Assembly (NCBI GenBank): GCA_002731275.1 | Contig: PCBK01000079.1 | Coordinates: 1-47,351, forward strand | Direction: 5' to 3' | Source: Deltaproteobacteria bacterium | GTDB lineage: Bacteria; Myxococcota_C; UBA6777 | Length of the DNA: 47,351 nt | In this document: piece after piece, positions 1-8,360 of the stretch | Layout: every line of letters begins with the position of its first letter | How positions within the stretch are numbered: position 1 is the stretch's first letter | Position numbers and translations under genes: made by a program | Notes under the pieces: model-generated | Database searches by the model: none | What the model was told of the DNA's origin: nothing | What the model saw: the letters and a program-made list of their open reading frames with translations, nothing else

Positions 1-238
1 AGTTTGCGGAGACACAAGTGCAACGTCTGCCGGAACAGATTTTAAGCTAAACCACGTATACATCGGTGAAATGGTCCCTCCTCTCGAAAGGATTGAGAGG
101 AGGGAAGAGCCGGAGGCTCAGGGTGGTGAGTTTGTCGAGGCGTATGTTGCAAAGCGCACGAATCAGGTCAGCCCGAAGAGGTCGCTTGTTTTGGACGCTA
201 GTGCAACATATGCCGGAGCCAATTCACAGCTTTCCCTT
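1..238. other. Non-coding left edge with two tandem hairpins
   Basis: I see no supported gene here. Two adjacent inverted repeats stand out: an 11-bp stem at 75-85/95-105 (TCCCTCCTCTC with GAGAGGAGGGA) and a 5-bp stem at 107-111/115-119 (GAGCC-GGA-GGCTC). Neither is followed by a T tract, so they are not clear terminators. The segment around 61-91 resembles a stretch near the right end of the window (about 47060-47090); see findings. Confidence 0.4.
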
Positions 239-757
239 TTAAATGTCCTCCTCTTGGAGGATGTGGGGGGCGAGTGAATTATCTAGCAGATCGCGAAGAT
301 TGGCGATCTGGTCTTTCGCAAATCGTTGGCCCAAAAAGGATAATCCGTACCATAAGACCAACAGCACACCAATCACAGGCAACAACTTGAATCCCCATGC
401 TGGCTGTTTGATACTCCACTGTGAGTAACCCAATGTCAATGCCACAAAGGCCAAAAATAACAACCCAAAGTATCCCGCCATAAACATCGTCCACACATTT
501 GAGGAAGGACCAATCAAGCCATGCACCTGACTACCTGCCTTGTCCTCCAACGCCTTCTCTTCAAACTCCAACGTCACGTAAGGGGACCAAAAGTGACGAT
601 GTTTATCACACACTGAGATCTGTGCGTGGTTTTGCCTGAACTTCCCAATACATTTGCACTCTGGCCCTTCAAGAAGCTGCTTGAGCTTATCAAGTGCCTC
701 GTCTGGTGAAATCGACAGGACTAACTCAAAACGTGGTCTCATGCGATATGCAGCCAT
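239..757 (-). CDS. Hypothetical two-helix membrane protein
   Basis: This is a 172-residue protein I do not recognise. An N-terminal soluble part (about 1-85) carries a Cys/His cluster (C34, C36, C50, H53, H55) that could bind metal. Two hydrophobic helices follow at about 89-112 and 121-144, then a short charged tail with a DQIANLRDLLD helix. The ATG at 757 is preceded by GGAG with 7 bases spacing, which supports this start. The gene is divergent from the Rieske gene. The function is unknown; the topology suggests an inner-membrane protein with cytoplasmic N- and C-termini, which is an inference only. Confidence 0.7.
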   Translation of the reverse strand: MAAYRMRPRFELVLSISPDEALDKLKQLLEGPECKCIGKFRQNHAQISVCDKHRHFWSPYVTLEFEEKALEDKAGSQVHGLIGPSSNVWTMFMAGYFGLLFLAFVALTLGYSQWSIKQPAWGFKLLPVIGVLLVLWYGLSFLGQRFAKDQIANLRDLLDNSLAPHILQEEDI

Positions 758-1029
758 TCTTTTCTCCAGTGTAGCGCGACCCGAATCGTGGTGGTCTGGG
801 ATTCGGGGCTGGTTTGGGCGTCGACAACTATGTGGACGAATTTGTCCTTTGTCTCCGCTGTATCGGTGTCCGTGAAGTCATTCGATTGTATGTCTTTCTC
901 ATGAACGCGTCAACAACTCCACTCTTTTTTGAACCTCGTGACCTTTGACTTTTTCTGTACTTCCTCATAAGCTCGGTGTGTAGTTGGAATCAATGGTATG
1001 TAAGGTCTTATCATGAAAGGGTTTTTGGG
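758..1029. promoter_or_regulatory. Divergent intergenic region with a hairpin
   Basis: This spacer separates two divergently transcribed genes and must hold both promoters. A perfect 8-bp inverted repeat (CCCGAATC at 780-787, GATTCGGG at 800-807, 12-base loop) lies 23 bases upstream of the minus-strand gene start, where it could be an operator or a 5'-leader hairpin. I could not pick convincing -35/-10 pairs. Confidence 0.3.
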
Positions 1030-1734
1030 ATGAGTGATGATAACAAAAATGTCTCACGTCGTGAGTTCACGGCGCTCGCAGGTATCTCCCTTGCCATCGC
1101 TGGCAGCGCAACGCTCTCTTCAACACAAGGTTGTTCGACCACGCCCAGTGATGAAAACACTGTCGAGCAGGTCGCCGATGCTGCCGCAGAAAAAACTCCC
1201 GATACGAACCAAATAGAACTTGTAAAAGAAGCAAAGACAGAGCCAAACCCCACAGAACCTGTCACTGACACCAAGAGCGAGCCGGCCCCTGAACCCAATC
1301 CTCCAGAAGAACCTTCTGTGGCTGATGAACCTCAAACGATCCCCGATGAACCCACACAAGAGAGCGGACCTGAACCAGAGATTGTTTACGAAGCACCCCA
1401 GATCGATATCGGTGGTCGTAAATTTGTCCTCGTTGATGTCAACAAATACCCAGACCTCCAGACGATTGGTTCATATGAACAGATCTCCCTGCCCGACGAT
1501 CTTGTCTTCTTGTTCAGGCGTAACAAAACGACCTTCGAGGCGATCTCGGCGACATGTACACACAAAGGATGCTCAGTTGGGTGGCGTCCTGACAAGAACG
1601 GTTTTGTATGTCCCTGCCACGTCGCGACATTCAATTATCGGGGAGTGGTGACGGGTGGACCTGCGCCTTCTGATCTGCCCATTTACGCGACGGCTTTTGA
1701 TCAGTCCGCGAACAAAGTCTACATCTTTCTATAA
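1030..1734 (+). CDS. Tat-exported Rieske [2Fe-2S] lipoprotein
   Basis: This 234-residue protein starts at the ATG at 1030, chosen because it places a twin-arginine motif (SRREF, R10-R11) at the N-terminus, followed by a hydrophobic stretch and a lipobox-like STQGC (C35). Residues 36-125 are a Pro/Glu/Thr-rich linker, probably a flexible tether. The Rieske fold is C-terminal: CTHKGC (C176, H178, C181) and CPCH (C194, C196, H197). C176, H178, C194 and H197 are the cluster ligands. C181 and C196 match the disulfide of classical high-potential bc1/b6f Rieske proteins. No cytochrome b or other partner is adjacent, so the electron acceptor is unknown. The protein is likely folded and loaded in the cytoplasm, Tat-exported, then lipid-anchored. 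Confidence 0.9.
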   Translation: MSDDNKNVSRREFTALAGISLAIAGSATLSSTQGCSTTPSDENTVEQVADAAAEKTPDTNQIELVKEAKTEPNPTEPVTDTKSEPAPEPNPPEEPSVADEPQTIPDEPTQESGPEPEIVYEAPQIDIGGRKFVLVDVNKYPDLQTIGSYEQISLPDDLVFLFRRNKTTFEAISATCTHKGCSVGWRPDKNGFVCPCHVATFNYRGVVTGGPAPSDLPIYATAFDQSANKVYIFL

Positions 1735-2106
1735 TCACGGTTTCTTCGGGAAAAAAGTCTGAGGCTTACATGGGGGAGTGTGTGGAATGATAGCTCGATG
1801 TCGATCAAAAGGCACAAAAAAACCGCCGATGCGGTTGCTTCGGCGGTTTCAATAACCAAGGGATCGATTCGAGTTTCATCTGTTTTGTTCTTTCTGCGAC
1901 ATTCGTGTTTGCCGCTGTTTGCGTTATGTTATGTGTTACGGGAGAGGCAGGGGTGAGGTTCGGTTTTCCTGAAACTTTTTTGAAAGTTTTTTCTAGTCAT
2001 TTGTTTTTGATGAGGAAAAAATGGAGAACCGACGTGGGATGGGAGAAAGAAGCACGTCGAAGACGCCTCCCTTGGAGGGGATACAATCATTTCTGGAGGA
2101 GAGGGC
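1735..2106. other. Intergenic gap between convergent genes
   Basis: This 372-base gap between convergent genes holds the terminator at 1816-1849. I see nothing else supportable; open frames crossing it have no start context or recognisable content. Confidence 0.5.
1816..1849 (-). terminator. Intrinsic terminator, best on the minus strand
   Basis: A 10-bp perfect stem (AAACCGCCGA at 1820-1829, TCGGCGGTTT at 1840-1849) with a 10-base loop. On the minus strand it is followed by seven T, a classical intrinsic terminator for the hydroxyacid dehydrogenase gene ending at 2107. On the plus strand the U tract is only three, so it may also stop the Rieske transcript weakly. Confidence 0.8.
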
Positions 2107-3108
2107 TCAGTACCCTCGTTGCAGGGACATCTTGTTGGGCATGGGTTTTCCTTCCGCTGGATAACGCAGGACATCAGCGAGGTGCTTCATACGTAGGTGA
2201 TCATTTTCGTGGCAGTCAGGTGCCCTGTGCGGGCTGAGGACGACATTGTCGAGTGTGTGGAAGGGCATGTTGGAGGGAGGTGTGTGGGCTCGTTCAGCCT
2301 CCGAGGAGGGATAATTGTACCAAACGTCCAAACCAGCGCCAAAGAGATGGCCGGACTTCAGCGCCTGAAAGAGAGGTTCTTCTTGTACGACATCTCCACG
2401 TCCAACATTGACTAAGAGAGCGTGTTTGGGGAGCAATTGCAATTCCTTCTCGCCGATCAGCCCGTGTGTCTCTTTTGTGAGAGGTAGACAGACGATGAGC
2501 GCCTGACTTTGTGGGAGCAATTTGTGAAGGGCTGTGTGTGGATAGCAGGTCGCGTACTTATCTTGCTCTGGACCGTCCAGGTTCCTTCTCGTCGCGAGGA
2601 GCTCCATACCAAGCCCATGAAGCCTTTTGGCGAGAGCCTTTCCAATGTGTCCGTATCCTAGAATAAGTGCAGTTTTTCCTGTTAAAAGGATGGCTTCGTT
2701 GTACTGCGTTTGTGCCATTCGCCAGTCGTGGGTGCGGAACGATCGATCAAAGGGGATGATTTTTTTGGCGGCGGTCATCAAGAGGGTGCACGCAAGCTCT
2801 GCAACTGCATCGGCGTTGTGGTGGATATTATGGATGGAAAGATCTGGAAAGGACGCGAGATGTGCTCGCGTCGCCTTTGGGATCCCGGCCCAGGGGATAA
2901 GCAGGCTGTGCAATTTTTTGCTATGGGCGAGGTCATTATGAGAAGGATAGCCAGCCACGAGGATCTCGAATTGTGGCGTTTGTGAGGTGATCGTGCCTGT
3001 TGTAAAGTGTACTTGTGTTGGGAGTAAGTCTTGAAGGAGTGTCAGATCTTCTTTTGTGGGTGCTTGTAACATATGAATGTGCAGTGTCTTTGGCTGAATG
3101 CTGACCAT
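2107..3108 (-). CDS. D-isomer-specific 2-hydroxyacid dehydrogenase family protein
   Basis: A 333-residue NAD(P)-dependent oxidoreductase, normal length for the family. The nucleotide-binding loop is GYGHIG (151-156). The catalytic arginine lies in VNVGRGDVV (R237) and the catalytic histidine in SPHRAP (H294). The usual Glu in the segment after LDV is not evident: the sequence reads LDVWYNYP, a variant that may change substrate or rate. The N-terminal half is diverged, with a His-rich stretch (SIHNIHHN). The ATG at 3108 has AGGAG 6 bases upstream. It is a single-gene unit, divergent from kmo, ending before the terminator at 1816-1849. The substrate (glyoxylate, hydroxypyruvate, 2-ketoacid) cannot be read from sequence. 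Confidence 0.85.
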   Translation of the reverse strand: MVSIQPKTLHIHMLQAPTKEDLTLLQDLLPTQVHFTTGTITSQTPQFEILVAGYPSHNDLAHSKKLHSLLIPWAGIPKATRAHLASFPDLSIHNIHHNADAVAELACTLLMTAAKKIIPFDRSFRTHDWRMAQTQYNEAILLTGKTALILGYGHIGKALAKRLHGLGMELLATRRNLDGPEQDKYATCYPHTALHKLLPQSQALIVCLPLTKETHGLIGEKELQLLPKHALLVNVGRGDVVQEEPLFQALKSGHLFGAGLDVWYNYPSSEAERAHTPPSNMPFHTLDNVVLSPHRAPDCHENDHLRMKHLADVLRYPAEGKPMPNKMSLQRGY

Positions 3109-3309
3109 ATCCGTCTCCTGAGGTCGTACGTGTGTGGAGATGTATCTTTGTTATGAAGCCTTTGGTCCTTGTCCTATCGTGCATTGGGGAGTAAGGTAAG
3201 GTCAAGGTGGGTGCTGTTGTGTGATGTTTCTGCCCGGATGTGCACATAGCAAGCTTCATAGTAAAGAGCTGGTTTTAACCTATTTCTTTGTGAGTGGAAA
3301 GGTAATGAC

Positions 3310-4671
3310 ATGACAAAGGAACATGCAGATGTAGTAGTCGTTGGTGCGGGTCTTGTCGGCTCTATCCTTGCGATTTTTCTTCGCCAGAGAGGGTACAATG
3401 TACGGATGTTCGAAAAGCGCGCAGATATGCGCGTTGGACAGGCTGAAGGTGGGCGTTCGATCAACCTCGTCGTAACTTCGCGCGGCTTGCAAGCACTTGA
3501 ACAGGTTGGACTCAAGAAGGAAGTCCTCGCGATCACCAAACCCGTCTATGGGCGGATGATGCACGATCTCGATGGTGAACTCACCTACCAGTCGTATAGC
3601 AAGGACGATTCGGAGTGTAACTACTCGGTCTCACGGGCACAACTGAACAAAGAGATGATGACTCACGCCGAGCGTGCAGGAGTGGAGATCGAGTTCTCCT
3701 GTGAATGTACGGACATCGACCACGAGACGGGGACGATCTGGTTTGGCGAGAGAAAAGTGACGGCTGATGCGATCTTTGCGACAGATGGCGCAGGTTCTGC
3801 CGTACGTCGCGAGCTCGTGAAACAAGGACACCTCGAAGATTCCGTGGACTTTCTGCCTCATGGATACAAAGAGCTCCTGATCCCTGCTGGGGAGAACAAC
3901 GCTTTCTTGATCGAGGAGAAAGCGCTTCATATCTGGCCACGTGGGGAGCATATGTTGATGGCCTTGCCTAACCTCGATGGCAGCTTCACAGTGACACTCT
4001 ACCTCGCCAACGAAGGAGAGGTAAGTTTCGCGGCGTTGCAAACCAAAGAGGACGTGATGGCGTACTTTCAAAAGTACTATGCGGACTCACTTGCGCTGTT
4101 GCCGACGTTGGGAGAGGAGTTCTTTGAAAACCCAACAGGTCTGCTTGGGACTGTCCGTTGTGCGCCCTGGTATGTCGGTGAGAAGGTTGTTTTACTCGGT
4201 GACGCAGCTCATGGTGTGGTGCCATTCTTTGGGCAGGGGATGAACGCTGGCTTTGAAGATTGTAGTGTCCTGGATAAGTGCCTTGATGTCTGTAGTGATC
4301 AACTTGATGAAGCCATCGCAATGTACAGCGATATTCAGAAGGCAAACGGCGACGCGATCGCTGATATGGCGATTGAGAATTTCATTGAGATGTCCGAAAA
4401 AGTCGGCGATGAGGCGTTCTTGTTACAGAAGCAAGTCGAGGCGAAGGTGGGGCGTACGTTTCCTGACTTGTATCTCTCGCGGTATTCGATGGTGACACAC
4501 AGCCTGATTCCCTATCATGTCTGCCAAAAAGCCGGCCTGATCCAGCAAGAGATCCTTGATGCCTTGACACAGGATATACAGAGCGCTGATGAGGTTGACC
4601 TTTCGAAGGCTGAGTTGCTCATTCGTGAGAAGCTGAGTCCTTTTTATGCACAGTACCAGGTCGAATGGTAG
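3310..4671 (+). CDS. kmo: Kynurenine 3-monooxygenase
   Basis: A 453-residue FAD-dependent aromatic hydroxylase that would convert L-kynurenine to 3-hydroxykynurenine using NADPH and O2. The dinucleotide-binding motif VVVGAGLVGS is at 8-17, the family GRSINL segment follows at about 49-54, and the FAD/ribityl motif GDAAHGVVPFFGQGMNAG is diagnostic of KMO rather than generic UbiH-type hydroxylases. The C-terminal region is long enough for the membrane-associated/regulatory segment. The start has AAAGG upstream (spacing 7). No tryptophan dioxygenase, kynureninase or quinolinate genes (haao, nadA-type) are nearby, so the rest of the kynurenine route must lie elsewhere. A 70-codon gene follows after 9 bases and is probably co-translated. 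Confidence 0.93.
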   Translation: MTKEHADVVVVGAGLVGSILAIFLRQRGYNVRMFEKRADMRVGQAEGGRSINLVVTSRGLQALEQVGLKKEVLAITKPVYGRMMHDLDGELTYQSYSKDDSECNYSVSRAQLNKEMMTHAERAGVEIEFSCECTDIDHETGTIWFGERKVTADAIFATDGAGSAVRRELVKQGHLEDSVDFLPHGYKELLIPAGENNAFLIEEKALHIWPRGEHMLMALPNLDGSFTVTLYLANEGEVSFAALQTKEDVMAYFQKYYADSLALLPTLGEEFFENPTGLLGTVRCAPWYVGEKVVLLGDAAHGVVPFFGQGMNAGFEDCSVLDKCLDVCSDQLDEAIAMYSDIQKANGDAIADMAIENFIEMSEKVGDEAFLLQKQVEAKVGRTFPDLYLSRYSMVTHSLIPYHVCQKAGLIQQEILDALTQDIQSADEVDLSKAELLIREKLSPFYAQYQVEW

Positions 4672-4680
4672 GAGCCGAAA

Positions 4681-4893
4681 GTGTCTGGCAAAAAGGATAG
4701 CGCTGGTGAGCGTGAGAGATGCCCAGTTCATGGTCATGGACGAAGATTGTCTCAGGAAGAGATGAGGGAGATACGCCGCGCAATCGATATCGAGAATTCG
4801 CGAGCAAGAAGGGAGGGACGTGTCCCTGAGCTTCCGAAAATCACGATGTTTAGCTGCCGGTGCAATTGTTTTTACGTAAATGTCGGAGATTGA
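4681..4893 (+). CDS. Small Cys/His protein coupled to kmo
   Basis: A 70-residue ORF with a GTG start 9 bases after the kmo stop and a clear AGGAG (spacing 7), so it is probably translated. The sequence is basic and charged, with CPVHGHG near residue 14 and a C-terminal CRCNC cluster (about 59-63); together these could form a small zinc site. I do not recognise a family. Its tight linkage suggests co-expression with kynurenine 3-monooxygenase, but any functional link is inference. Confidence 0.6.
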   Translation: MSGKKDSAGERERCPVHGHGRRLSQEEMREIRRAIDIENSRARREGRVPELPKITMFSCRCNCFYVNVGD

Positions 4894-5118
4894 GCAAACA
4901 GAAAGGGGGTTTTGGGGCAGGGTGGGCTTTCCTGAGCTATGTGTTAAAGAATCGAGCAATTACATATTATGTAAACACGAGTTTTCCCTTTTCTATTTGC
5001 GCGAAAGACTTGTCTTTTCGGAGAAGGAGACGTACCCTCCAAGATAGAGTGAACGCTCTGAGCTGGTTGGAATGTTTGGCTGCAGTGATGGCCATTTGGC
5101 AAGAAAGTTGAGGATGCT

Positions 5119-6789
5119 ATGTGTGGAATTGTTTCGATTTTTCGTATCAAGGGTGAACATGAATCATTGCGCAAGCAAGCGCTGGAGTTGTCGAGGAAGA
5201 TTCGTCACCGTGGACCCGATTGGAGTGGAATCTATGCAGATGAGTCGGCGATTCTTGCCCACGAACGTCTTGCGATTGTAGGGATTGAGCATGGTGCACA
5301 GCCGCTCTTCGACGAAAAGAAGGAGCTCGTCCTCGCGGTCAACGGCGAGATTTACAATCATCAAGAGCTCAAGGCCGAATACACCCCCGATGATGTCTAT
5401 CTGACAGCTTCGGACTGTGAAGTCATCATCCCTCTGTATCGGAGATATGGACGGGATTTCCTGAATTGGATGAATGGTATCTTTGCCTTCACCTTGTACG
5501 ATAAGGTCAACAACACTTTCATGATCGCACGCGACCCTATCGGGGTGATCCCTCTGTATTGGGGTTGGGATGAGGAGGAACAACTGTACGTCTCATCGGA
5601 GATGAAGGCGTTGGTTGGGGTGTGCCAAAAGATCGAAGAGTTCCCGCCTGGACACGTGTATTGTAGTGAGGACGACTCGATGACCAAGTACTACGAGCCT
5701 GTGTGGGCAAAGGAGGGCGTTTACCCGTCCGAATCCTATTCCCCTGAGGTGTTGAGAGAGGCGCTCATCGAAGCGGTCCGTCGGCAATTGATGTGTGATG
5801 TTCCGTATGGTGTGTTGTTGTCTGGTGGACTGGATTCTTCGATTATATCGGCGATCGCCGCGCAGTTTGCGAAGAGCCGTGTGGAGAGTCAGGGAAAGTC
5901 ACCGGCGTGGTGGCCACAGATCCACTCGTTCTCGATTGGTCTGGAAGGTTCACCTGATCTTGAAGCGGCCCAAAAAGTGGCGGAACACATCGGGACGATC
6001 CATCACAATTTTCACTTTACTCTGCAAGAGGGGTTGGACGCACTTCGGGACGTGATCTACCACATCGAGACATATGATGTGACGACGATTCGGGCGTCAA
6101 CACCCATGTATTTGATCTCGCGAAAGATCAAGGCGATGGGGATCAAGATGTTGCTGTCAGGGGAGGGGGCTGATGAGATCTTTGGTGGTTATCTGTACTT
6201 CCACAAAGCTCCTGATAGAGAGGCTTTTCACGACGAGACTGTGAGAAAGCTCGACGCGCTCCACATGTACGATTGTCTTCGAGCCAACAAGTCGACCGCA
6301 GCGTGGGGGATCGAAGCTCGTGTGCCGTTCTTGGATGTCGCGTTCTTGGATGTCGCGATGAAGCTCGACGCAGCCGAAAAGATGACCGGTCCAGAGCGCA
6401 TGGAGAAGTACGTCTTGCGCAAGGCGTTTGAGGATATGTTGCCTCATGAGATCGTGTGGCGTCAGAAGGAGCAATTCTCCGATGGTGTTGGGTATGGTTG
6501 GATCGACGCGCTGCGTGATCACGCGGACGCCGAGATCACAGATGAGATGTTAACCAACGCCGCCGAACGCTTTCCTGTTCATCCCCCCCAAACCAAAGAA
6601 GCCTACTTTTACAGGTCGATTTTTGAAGAGCATTTTCCTGGTGATACATGTGCAAGTTGTATCCCTGATGGACCGAGTATTGCGTGCAGTACACCTGCGG
6701 CGATCGCGTGGGACGCTTCGTTCGCAAATCAAGCCGATCCGTCTGGGCGCGCTGTCTTAGGAGTCCACCAACAGGCGAAAGATATCTGA
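5119..6789 (+). CDS. asnB: Asparagine synthetase B, glutamine-hydrolysing
   Basis: A 556-residue enzyme, close to E. coli AsnB in length. It starts MCGI, so Cys2 becomes the N-terminal nucleophile of the class II glutamine amidotransferase domain (about 2-200). The synthetase domain carries the PP-loop SGGLDSS near residue 236 and the SGEGADEIFGGY motif that binds the ATP/aspartate intermediate. It makes asparagine from aspartate, glutamine and ATP in the cytoplasm. GAGG lies just upstream of the ATG. It stands between kmo and a kinase gene with gaps of over 200 bases on both sides, so it is probably a single unit. Other AsnB-like amidotransferases exist, but the intact C-terminus and length favour primary metabolism. 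Confidence 0.93.
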   Translation: MCGIVSIFRIKGEHESLRKQALELSRKIRHRGPDWSGIYADESAILAHERLAIVGIEHGAQPLFDEKKELVLAVNGEIYNHQELKAEYTPDDVYLTASDCEVIIPLYRRYGRDFLNWMNGIFAFTLYDKVNNTFMIARDPIGVIPLYWGWDEEEQLYVSSEMKALVGVCQKIEEFPPGHVYCSEDDSMTKYYEPVWAKEGVYPSESYSPEVLREALIEAVRRQLMCDVPYGVLLSGGLDSSIISAIAAQFAKSRVESQGKSPAWWPQIHSFSIGLEGSPDLEAAQKVAEHIGTIHHNFHFTLQEGLDALRDVIYHIETYDVTTIRASTPMYLISRKIKAMGIKMLLSGEGADEIFGGYLYFHKAPDREAFHDETVRKLDALHMYDCLRANKSTAAWGIEARVPFLDVAFLDVAMKLDAAEKMTGPERMEKYVLRKAFEDMLPHEIVWRQKEQFSDGVGYGWIDALRDHADAEITDEMLTNAAERFPVHPPQTKEAYFYRSIFEEHFPGDTCASCIPDGPSIACSTPAAIAWDASFANQADPSGRAVLGVHQQAKDI

Positions 6790-7242
6790 TCGACACAAAA
6801 GGGGGAGCATCTTCTTGGATGTGGTTTGCTCACTTGCGTTTCGTCTCTTGGGCCTGATGAGCTTGTGTGATGTTTTGGTTTTTTTGGGGAACATTTTATG
6901 AACGAGAGAACCACGCATAAAAAAGTGTGTTTGTACAGACTATGTATACGAGGTCATTTTGAGTGGTGTTGCCACCAAATTGATTGAGCAAGCCCGTAAC
7001 GTTTCTTTTTTCACCCATTTGAAGGGACAAAACACACATTCGCAACCCTGTGTGTGCTGCTTCCAAAGAGAAGCTGCTTGTCCTTTCTGACATTGGATAG
7101 ACCATGTGTCTGTCTGGTTGTCTCAGATCTTTTCCCATCTTTGTGTGGGAGAGAGGTCTCTTTGTACGTGGCTTGTGTTCGTTTGTCAGGCGCTACGGAT
7201 TGGCGCTTGTGTGTTGGACTCGCAGAGTGACAGGGAGATTGG
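6790..7242. other. Intergenic gap upstream of the kinase gene
   Basis: A 453-base gap. An imperfect hairpin follows asnB at 6805-6831 (GAGCATC with GATG and TGCTC) but lacks a T tract, so it is a poor terminator. The remainder is presumably the kinase promoter region; I cannot assign a specific promoter and see no gene. Confidence 0.4.
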
Positions 7243-8130
7243 ATGAAACGATCAGACTTCAAATTACAACGATATCGTATGATCCGCGAGATCGGTCGAG
7301 GAACGTCGGGGATTGTATGGGAAGCCTTTGATAACAAGCGCGGTGAAGCTGTTGCGCTTAAGACCATGAGGTCGGAGATCCCTGACCAATATTATCCCTA
7401 TCTGCTCCAAGAAGCCCGCCGGATGGCGACACTCCATCACACCTCCCTTGTAAATGTATACAACGCCGGACAGCTCGAAGATGGACGTCCCTTCTATACG
7501 ATGAGTCTGATCGATGGTGTCAACTTACAACAGCACATGTCCTCCTGTGAGTCGACTTGGGCGCAAAAAGCCTCTATCCTCAAGCAGCTCTGTCAGGTGC
7601 TCTCCTACGCCTATGGAAAAGGTTACGTCCACAGAGATGTGAAGCCTGCCAATGTGATGATCGATCGACAGGGGAAGGTCTTCTTGGTCGATTGGGGGAC
7701 CGCCGAACACGTCCAGAGTGACAACAGTACAAAGAGCGAGAGTGTCAAAGGTACACCGTTGTATATTGCGCCCGAACTGATCGCTGGTGAGCGTGCGACA
7801 CACGCGTCAGATCAATACGCTTTTGGTGTCATCCTCTACCAATGGTTGACGGGGCAAGATCCTTTTGTGTCCGATACAATTGGTGGCTTGCTCGAAAAGA
7901 TCGAATCAGAACAACCTGCACGACCAAGTCAACTTGTTGGTAGCCAACTTCACCATGAGATGGACGCGCTGTGTATGCGTTTACTCTCCAAAAGACCCGA
8001 AGAGAGGTTTCTCTCCTGGGATGATGTGTTTTTGGCGCTCGATTCTGTCACATTTCGCCACACACCGCCGCCACCCTCATGGTTTGCTCCTCCTGTACAG
8101 CACGCCTTCGCGATCTCTTCACAGTTCTGA
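7243..8130 (+). CDS. Hanks-type serine/threonine protein kinase
   Basis: A 295-residue soluble kinase consisting almost only of the catalytic domain. Visible landmarks are the glycine loop EIGRGTSGIV (about 15-24), the ATP-binding lysine in VALKTM, the catalytic loop HRDVKPANV, a DWG in place of DFG (LVDWGTAEH), and the APE-type IAPELI. All catalytic residues are present, so it should be active. There is no membrane helix or sensor domain, which is unusual: such kinases depend on a partner for input. The next gene downstream is a giant pseudokinase protein on the same strand, so the two may form a signalling pair. SD-like AGGGAG precedes the ATG. Confidence 0.92.
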   Translation: MKRSDFKLQRYRMIREIGRGTSGIVWEAFDNKRGEAVALKTMRSEIPDQYYPYLLQEARRMATLHHTSLVNVYNAGQLEDGRPFYTMSLIDGVNLQQHMSSCESTWAQKASILKQLCQVLSYAYGKGYVHRDVKPANVMIDRQGKVFLVDWGTAEHVQSDNSTKSESVKGTPLYIAPELIAGERATHASDQYAFGVILYQWLTGQDPFVSDTIGGLLEKIESEQPARPSQLVGSQLHHEMDALCMRLLSKRPEERFLSWDDVFLALDSVTFRHTPPPPSWFAPPVQHAFAISSQF

Positions 8131-8360
8131 CTTTCCTTTTTCCTCAAACTTCGCTAATGTCACTGTCTATGTGACCATCATCCTCGGCGCAAATCAACAC
8201 TGCGGGACTTTTTTCGAATTTTTTTGTCACCGATTTTGTTGTTCTTGCGTTGTTCGTTGGAAATGAGATAAGCTCGTTTTGGGATGCTATGTATCTTCGA
8301 TTCGTTGTATCCGCACTGATGGAATTGGAAAAGCTGTTTGCTCCAGACAGGAGATGACAT

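Noticed and set aside
780-807. Hairpin with CCGAATC/GATTCGG stem like the one in the tnpB element's left end
   Set aside because: Only the 7-base stem is shared; loops and flanks differ, so I treat it as coincidence rather than a second element end.
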